From the NCBI RefSeq assembly GCF_000708715.2, contig NZ_JENB01000046.1, positions 1 to 42,262 on the forward strand: 42,262 nucleotides of DNA. The letters run 5' to 3'. Below, piece after piece: positions 37,464-42,262 of this stretch (position 1 is its first letter; the number at the start of each line of letters is the position of its first letter). Made by a program: the position numbers and the translations under genes. Under the pieces are notes generated by a model. It ran no database searches. It was not told the DNA's origin and saw only the letters and a list, made by a program, of their open reading frames with translations. Origin of the DNA: Pseudomonas putida W15Oct28. GTDB lineage: Bacteria; Pseudomonadota; Gammaproteobacteria; Pseudomonadales; Pseudomonadaceae.

Positions 37464-39704
37464 ATGCAGTGCAGAACTTCACCCAACAGCCTGGCCCTGG
37501 CGTTCGTCGCACTGGCGTCACCGGCCGTGGTGGCCACCGCGGCCCAGGCCGAAGAGCAACGCAGGGGTGAGGTGCTGGAAGTGCCGGTTGCCGACAACGC
37601 GCTGGTGATTCAGGACACCCTGATCACCGCCGAGCGCGAGGCGCGCCAGGCCTTGGGTTCGTCGATCATCACCGCCGACGACATCAAGCGCCACCCGCCG
37701 TCCAATGACCTGTCCGATATCATCCGCCGCGAGCCCGGCGTCAACCTGACCGGCAACAGCGCCAGCGGCGCACGCGGCAACAACCGCCAGATCGACCTGC
37801 GCGGCATGGGCCCGGAAAACACCCTGATCCTCATCGACGGCAAGCCCTCCAGCGCACGCAACGCCGTGCGTTATGGCTGGAACGGCGACCGCGATACCCG
37901 GGGTGAAACCAACTGGGTGCCGGCCGAAGCGGTCGAGCGCATCGAGATCCTGCGTGGCCCGGCGGCCGCACGCTACGGCTCCGGCGCCATGGGCGGGGTG
38001 GTCAATATCATCACCAAACGCCCTACCGACGAACTGAAAGGCAGCGTCAGCCTGTACACCCAGCTGCCCGAAGACAGCGCTGAAGGCGCCAGCCAGCGGG
38101 CCAACTTCAACCTCGGCGGGGGCCTCACCGATAACCTGGGTTTCCGGCTGTTCGGCGGCCTGGCCAAGACCGACGCAGACGACCTGGATATCAACGCCAG
38201 CCACGCCAACAGTGCACTGGTCGCCGGGCGCGAGGGCGTGCGCAACAAGGACATCAACGGCCTGCTGAGCTGGAAGCTCAATGACGAGCACCGCTTCGAA
38301 GCCAGTGCAGGCTACAGCCGCCAGGGCAACATCTACGCTGGCGACACCATGAACAGCAACGGCGGCAGCGACGTCGCGCTGATTTCCAGCCTGTATGGCC
38401 ACGAAACCAACGTCATGCAGCGCAGCACTTACGACCTGACCCACCTGGGTGACTTCACCTGGGGCACCAGCAAGACCACCCTGGCTTACGAGTATGTGCG
38501 CAACTGGCGCCTCAACGAGGGCCTGGCCGGTGGCCCCGAGGGGGCGATCAACAACAGCGGCGCGGCGATGTCGCGGCTGCGCAACACGCGTTTGAACAGT
38601 GAGGTCAACTTGCCGTTCGCCGTGGGCAGCACCGAGCATGTGCTGACCCTGGGGGGCGAGTACCTGTACGAGTCGCTCAACGACCAGGGCTCGTTCCGCC
38701 CGCAAAGCTTCGACCCGAGTGGGTCGGGCAATGACGCGATCAGCGGGTTCGACCGCAGCGACTCGAAAATGACCGCCAGAAGCTACGCATTGTTCGTCGA
38801 GGACAACATTGTCATCGGCGACACGACGGTGACGCCTGGCGTGCGTTTTGACCATCACGAGCTGTTTGGCGACAACTTCAGCCCGAGCCTGAACCTGTCG
38901 CACAAGCTCACCGAGGCGCTGTCGGTCAAAGGCGGTATTGCTCGCGCCTACAAGGTGCCGAACCTTTACCAGTCCAACCCCAACTACCTGCTGTACAGCC
39001 GCGGCCAGGGCTGTAGCGTGGAGCAGACCAACTCCGGTGGCTGCTACCTGCAAGGTAACGCCGACCTCAAGCCAGAGATCAGCGTGAACAAGGAAATCGG
39101 CCTGCTGTACGACCGCGGCACCTGGCGTACCAGCGCGACCTACTTCCGCAATGACTACAAGAACAAGATCATCGGCGGTACCGATGTGCTCTATGCCATC
39201 AACAGTGGGCGCCGCGTGACCGAGTGGGAGAACGCTGGCGAGGCGCGGGTGGAAGGCATCGAAGGCAACTTCTTCATCGAATTGACGCCGACCCTGGACT
39301 GGAACACCAACCTGACCTGGATGCTCGACAACGACAACCGCGAGACCGGCGAGCCGCTGTCGGTGATCCCCGAGTACACCGTCAACACCACCCTGGACTG
39401 GCGCGCGACCGAGCAGCTGTCGTTCCAGGTGGCGGGCACCTACTTCGGCAAGCAGAAGTCGCCGACCTACAACTACCGCACCCAGGAAAACTACGACCAG
39501 GCTGCGCAGCAGGATGTCGAGGCCTATGGCCTGGTGGATCTGAGCGCCGGGTACAAGTTCAACGCCAACTACGACGTGCGGGTGGGGGTGAACAACGTGT
39601 TCGACAAGCAGATCCTGCGTGGCGGCAACGCCAGCAGTTCGGGGGCCAATACCTATAACCAGCCGGGCAGGGCGGTGTTTGCTGCGTTGAATATCAACTT
39701 CTGA
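37464..39704 (+). CDS. TonB-dependent siderophore receptor (FepA/PfeA-like)
   Basis: This is a 746-residue outer-membrane receptor. A signal peptide (core LALAFVALASPAVVATAAQA, cleavage near residue 29) is followed by a TonB-box-like segment (QDTLITAERE). Then come a plug domain (about 60-190: IIRREPGVNLTG, IDLRGMGPENTLILIDGKP, RIEILRGPAAARYGSGAMGG) and a 22-strand barrel ending in Phe (ALNINF). The plug wording ARNAVRYGWNGDRDTRGETN and overall length match enterobactin-type receptors. AGGAGAT precedes the ATG. With the three small membrane genes downstream it forms an iron-uptake unit, though a REP pair lies between. Confidence 0.93.
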   Translation: MQCRTSPNSLALAFVALASPAVVATAAQAEEQRRGEVLEVPVADNALVIQDTLITAEREARQALGSSIITADDIKRHPPSNDLSDIIRREPGVNLTGNSASGARGNNRQIDLRGMGPENTLILIDGKPSSARNAVRYGWNGDRDTRGETNWVPAEAVERIEILRGPAAARYGSGAMGGVVNIITKRPTDELKGSVSLYTQLPEDSAEGASQRANFNLGGGLTDNLGFRLFGGLAKTDADDLDINASHANSALVAGREGVRNKDINGLLSWKLNDEHRFEASAGYSRQGNIYAGDTMNSNGGSDVALISSLYGHETNVMQRSTYDLTHLGDFTWGTSKTTLAYEYVRNWRLNEGLAGGPEGAINNSGAAMSRLRNTRLNSEVNLPFAVGSTEHVLTLGGEYLYESLNDQGSFRPQSFDPSGSGNDAISGFDRSDSKMTARSYALFVEDNIVIGDTTVTPGVRFDHHELFGDNFSPSLNLSHKLTEALSVKGGIARAYKVPNLYQSNPNYLLYSRGQGCSVEQTNSGGCYLQGNADLKPEISVNKEIGLLYDRGTWRTSATYFRNDYKNKIIGGTDVLYAINSGRRVTEWENAGEARVEGIEGNFFIELTPTLDWNTNLTWMLDNDNRETGEPLSVIPEYTVNTTLDWRATEQLSFQVAGTYFGKQKSPTYNYRTQENYDQAAQQDVEAYGLVDLSAGYKFNANYDVRVGVNNVFDKQILRGGNASSSGANTYNQPGRAVFAALNINF

Positions 39705-39709
39705 CAGCG

Positions 39710-39813
39710 GGGGCCGCTTTGCGGCCCGATCGCGACACAAGGCCGCTCCTACAGGCGATTCGCGTTCCCTGTAGGGGCGGCCTTGTGTCGCGATCGGGCT
39801 GCAAAGCAGCCCC
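39710..39813. repeat. Inverted pair of REP elements (REPIN-like)
   Basis: 39710-39754 and 39767-39813 are inverted copies of the same REP unit seen at 254-390, with the shared core GCGATCGGGC and CCTGTAGG ends, separated by 12 bases. It lies between the receptor stop and the DUF3649 gene, and could fold into a long hairpin that protects the receptor mRNA. Confidence 0.88.
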
Positions 39814-39847
39814 AGATGCCCTACTGGTCTATGCTACGGAGCCCCCG

Positions 39848-40135
39848 ATGATTAAAGCCCCCGCCTGGCTACAAATACTTTCCCGCAGCGGCGCCGCGTT
39901 GCTCGGCGGCTACGCCCTCAGCTACGCCGCCAGTGCCTGCCTGGCCCGCATCCTGCCGCTTTCTGCCGCCGATGCAGTCATCGTCGCGACCCTGCCGGCG
40001 TTCATTTTCTACACCGTCGCCATCCTCTGGGCCTTCGCTTGCCGTGATGCCCTGCGCGCCTGGGCGCCGCTGGCACTGGCTGCGCCCCTTTCGCTGATCG
40101 GCTTCTGGCCACAGGTACTGGAGCAGCTGGCATGA
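39848..40135 (+). CDS. DUF3649 family small membrane protein
   Basis: This 95-residue protein has about three hydrophobic segments (about 13-33, 40-62 and 68-88) and resembles the DUF3649 proteins found in siderophore-uptake operons just upstream of PepSY proteins. CGGAG lies before the ATG at 39848; the frame open from 39719 runs through the REP pair and is not coding. Its stop overlaps the PepSY start (ATGA). It is probably an inner-membrane partner in iron-siderophore reduction. Confidence 0.82.
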   Translation: MIKAPAWLQILSRSGAALLGGYALSYAASACLARILPLSAADAVIVATLPAFIFYTVAILWAFACRDALRAWAPLALAAPLSLIGFWPQVLEQLA

Positions 40136-41652
40136 AGAACACCTTCACCCAATCGATGGCCTGGCTGCACACCTGGGCCGGGCTGATCTTCGGCTGGCTG
40201 CTGTTCGCCATCTTCGTCACCGGCACCCTGGCGGTGTTCGACAAGGAACTCAACCACTGGATGCAGCCGGAGATCCCGGCCACTCAGGTGTCCCAGGCCG
40301 ACGCTGCCCGGCGCGCCATCGATTATCTGCAGGCCCATGAACCACAGGCTGGCAACTGGGGTATCAGCCTGCCGAGCGAACGCGCGCCAGGGCTGCGCGT
40401 TTCTACCGGCGAGCGCCGCCACGGCGGCGGTGTGCAGCTCGACCCGCGCACCGGCGAGGCCATCGAGGTGCGCGACAGTGTCGGCGGCAACTTCTTCTTC
40501 CGCTTCCACTTCACCCTCGACCTGCCACGCAACTGGGGCATTTTCGTGGTTGGTGCGCTGGCGCTGGTGATGCTGGCGGCACTGGTGACCGGCATCGTCA
40601 TCCACAAGAAAATCTTCAAGGAGTTCTTCACCTTCCGGCCAAACAAGGGCCAGCGTTCGTGGCTGGATTTCCACAACGCCAGTGCGGTGCTGTTGCTGCC
40701 GTTCCACCTGATGATCACCTACACCGGCCTGGTGATCTTCATGCTCATCTATATCCCCGCCGGGGTCGATGCGCTGTTCGCCGGTGACACGCGGGCTTAC
40801 TTCCAGGCCCAGGGCAATGCCCGCGTGGAACAGCCCCGTGGCCTGGCCAGGCAGCCGGCCGCGCTGGTCGATGTAGCACCGCTGCTGGCCCAGGCCGAGG
40901 CGCGGCTGGGGCCTATTGGCGGCTTGAACATTCGCAACCCGAACACGGCGGCGGCGCGCGTCGAAATCCGCCCCGGGCTGGGCAATCGCATTGCGCTGGC
41001 CAAGGGGCAGGCCATGGTCTTCGATGGCGTCAGCGGGCAGCTGCTCAGCGACGTGCCTGAATGGCGCGCAGTACCTTTGACCCAGCGGGTCATGGTCGGC
41101 CTGCACTTCGCCCAGTTCGGCGGCTATCCGATGCGTTGGCTGTACTTCGTCTGCGGGCTGGTCAGCTGCCTGATGATCGCCAGCGGCCTGGTGCTGTTCT
41201 GCGTGAAGCGCGGGCGCAAATATGCCAGTGCCACGGCCGACGCTTCGGCACGGCGCTGGTACCGGGTGGCCGAGGTGTGCAACGTGGGTTTCATCAGCGG
41301 TTTGCTGCTGGCGTGCGTGGGGCTGCTATGGGCCAGCCGCTTGTTGCCGGTGGAGCTGGTACAGCGGGAGAGCTGGGAGGTACGTGCGTTCTTTGGTGTA
41401 TGGCTTTTGGCGCTGTTGCATGCAGGTGTCAGGCCGGCACGCCGTGCATGGGCCGAGCAACTGTTGCTGACGGCATTGCTGTGCATCGGCCTGGGTGCGT
41501 TTGGCGGCCTCGAAGATGCCATGCGCCTGGGCGTAGCGGCCTGTGCACTGATACTGGGCGTGTTGGTTGGGCTGGTGGCCTGGCGGGTGCGGCAAGCACA
41601 GCCGTTGCGGCAGAAGGCCCGGGCAGGGCGGCAGCAGGAGGCCGAGGCATGA
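40132..41652 (+). CDS. PepSY-associated membrane protein (putative siderophore-iron reductase)
   Basis: This 506-residue inner-membrane protein has PepSY-associated helices at about 10-38 (HTWAGLIFGWLLFAIFVTGT), 140-165, 180-210, 325-355 and three to four more in the C-terminal part. Two periplasmic PepSY-like regions lie between. Conserved His residues in FHNASAVLLLPFHLM fit haem binding, as in FegA/PiuB-type iron reductases. It is translationally coupled to DUF3649 (ATGA) and to DUF3325 (ATGA). A role in releasing iron from the siderophore at the inner membrane is inferred from family and context. Confidence 0.9.
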   Translation: MKNTFTQSMAWLHTWAGLIFGWLLFAIFVTGTLAVFDKELNHWMQPEIPATQVSQADAARRAIDYLQAHEPQAGNWGISLPSERAPGLRVSTGERRHGGGVQLDPRTGEAIEVRDSVGGNFFFRFHFTLDLPRNWGIFVVGALALVMLAALVTGIVIHKKIFKEFFTFRPNKGQRSWLDFHNASAVLLLPFHLMITYTGLVIFMLIYIPAGVDALFAGDTRAYFQAQGNARVEQPRGLARQPAALVDVAPLLAQAEARLGPIGGLNIRNPNTAAARVEIRPGLGNRIALAKGQAMVFDGVSGQLLSDVPEWRAVPLTQRVMVGLHFAQFGGYPMRWLYFVCGLVSCLMIASGLVLFCVKRGRKYASATADASARRWYRVAEVCNVGFISGLLLACVGLLWASRLLPVELVQRESWEVRAFFGVWLLALLHAGVRPARRAWAEQLLLTALLCIGLGAFGGLEDAMRLGVAACALILGVLVGLVAWRVRQAQPLRQKARAGRQQEAEA

Positions 41653-41987
41653 TGATGTGGATTGCAGGCGCAGTGCTGTTCGCTTATGCCGGTATGCTCG
41701 GGCTTTGCCAGGGGCTGGAGCGGCATTACAAACAGGTGTGGAATCGCACTTGTCCGCGCGTGTGGCGTATCGGCCTGCGCAGTGCGGGTTGGTTGGCGTT
41801 GCTGGCCAGCCTTGCGCTGTGCGCGCAGGCCTGGGGCTGGGCCATGGGGCCGGTGGCCTGGTTTGGTGCGATGTCGTTGGCGGGGATGCTGCTGGTGATG
41901 TTGTTACCGTACTGGCCGCGGCTGGCGGTGGGGCTGGTGGGGGCGCTGCCAGTATGGGGCTTGGTACAGGTGGTTACCTATCTATGA
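41649..41987 (+). CDS. DUF3325 family small membrane protein
   Basis: This 112-residue protein has about four hydrophobic segments, beginning WIAGAVLFAYAGMLGLCQG. It matches the DUF3325 proteins that close PepSY iron-uptake operons. Three consecutive ATG codons (41649, 41652, 41655) are possible starts; the first overlaps the PepSY stop. It is likely part of the same membrane complex as DUF3649 and PepSY. Confidence 0.82.
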   Translation: MMMWIAGAVLFAYAGMLGLCQGLERHYKQVWNRTCPRVWRIGLRSAGWLALLASLALCAQAWGWAMGPVAWFGAMSLAGMLLVMLLPYWPRLAVGLVGALPVWGLVQVVTYL

Positions 41988-42001
41988 CCTCAACGCGGAC
42001 T

Positions 42002-42132
42002 GTGTAGGAGCGGCCTTGCCGGGGCGCCGGACCGGTCGGAAAGGGCCGCAAAGCGGCCCCGACGATATCTGCTGCGAAGCCGGAAATCTGGGGCCGCTTT
42101 GCGGCCCTATCGCGACACAAGGCCGCTCCTAT
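42002..42132. repeat. Inverted REP pair, left copy altered
   Basis: 42002-42060 (GTGTAGGAGCGGCCTTGCC... ending GGGCCGCAAAGCGGCCCC) and 42090-42132 (GGGGCCGCTTTGCGGCCC... ending GGCCGCTCCTA) are inverted REP units. The left copy has a changed middle (CGGGGCGCCGGACCGGTCGG) compared with the other copies. It ends the iron-uptake operon region. The remaining bases to 42262 show no gene I can support, apart from a short open frame from ATG 42190 that runs off the end. Confidence 0.82.
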
Positions 42133-42262
42133 GTATGGACTCGCCCACACTGTCTAGCCGCTTTTGAACATAGGAACCCGGTTGCATCTATGTATCAGGC
42201 CTATTCGAGGAAGTTTTTCACTTCTGGCCAACATCGTGGTGAGCTCGCAGCGTGCCGTTTAC

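Noticed and set aside
37518..39740. A 740-codon minus-strand frame opposite the TonB receptor
   Set aside because: The receptor on the plus strand has signal peptide, plug motifs and terminal Phe. The antisense frame has none and runs into the REP pair.
42190..42262. Start of a further gene running off the right end
   Set aside because: The frame from ATG 42190 is open but has only 24 codons, no clear ribosome site and no recognisable family, so it is not annotated as a gene.

Overview
The window looks like chromosomal DNA of a fluorescent pseudomonad, most likely the Pseudomonas putida group. This rests on the high-GC coding style, the 5S rRNA sequence, the many copies of a REP-type palindrome (core GCGGCCTTGTGTCGCGATCGG) and typical Pseudomonas families such as the DUF1302/DUF1329 pair. 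The species is an inference.

Layout. (1) Positions 51-167 are the 5S rRNA at the end of an rRNA operon, followed by its terminator and an inverted REP pair. (2) 438-3513 hold an SbmA/BacA-type fused ABC transporter and a convergent MFS permease. (3) 3589-13991, all on the minus strand, form a beta-oxidation block: MalT-like LuxR regulator, acyl-CoA dehydrogenase, FadB-like bifunctional enzyme, thiolase, short-chain dehydrogenase and a PrpR-type sigma-54 activator. (4) 14267-18363, plus strand, is a tightly coupled five-gene operon: APH-type kinase, small DUF6285-like protein, histidine phosphatase, unusual acyl-CoA dehydrogenase and short-chain dehydrogenase. It resembles the levulinate operon lvaABCD of P. 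putida, which phosphorylates 4-hydroxyacyl-CoA, but has an additional phosphatase. A well-spaced -24/-12 promoter and tandem upstream repeats precede it. (5) 18522-23462 hold a quinone-oxidoreductase-like enzyme, a TauD-type dioxygenase, an MFS permease, a DsbA/FrnE-like protein and a YeiH-type putative sulfate exporter. (6) 23481-35200 hold an AraC-family regulator and, divergently, a small alpha/beta hydrolase, DUF1302 outer-membrane protein, DUF1329 protein, YCF48-like protein, RND/MMPL transporter, acyl-CoA ligase and BKACE-type beta-keto acid cleavage enzyme. (7) 35280-35733 hold a HigA-like antitoxin with a toxin gene that appears internally deleted. (8) 35891-37174 is an orphan ArsB-like pump. 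(9) 37464-41987 is an iron-uptake operon (FepA/PfeA-like receptor, DUF3649, PepSY, DUF3325) behind a Fur-box-like site. (10) The window ends in another REP pair.

How it may work together. Regions 3 to 6 (about 32 kb) read as one catabolic island for an unidentified acyl compound. The proposed route is envelope passage through DUF1302/DUF1329/RND, CoA activation, reduction or oxidation by the dehydrogenases, removal of a 4-hydroxyl by phosphorylation and elimination, then beta-oxidation and thiolysis or BKACE cleavage. Three regulators appear to govern it. Two signals link parts of the island: a sigma-54 promoter with tandem repeats before the kinase operon, and a pair of closely matching 42-bp sites, each with two half-sites 21 bp apart, before the 18522 operon and the 24782 operon. 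The second pair suggests that one AraC-type protein co-regulates both.
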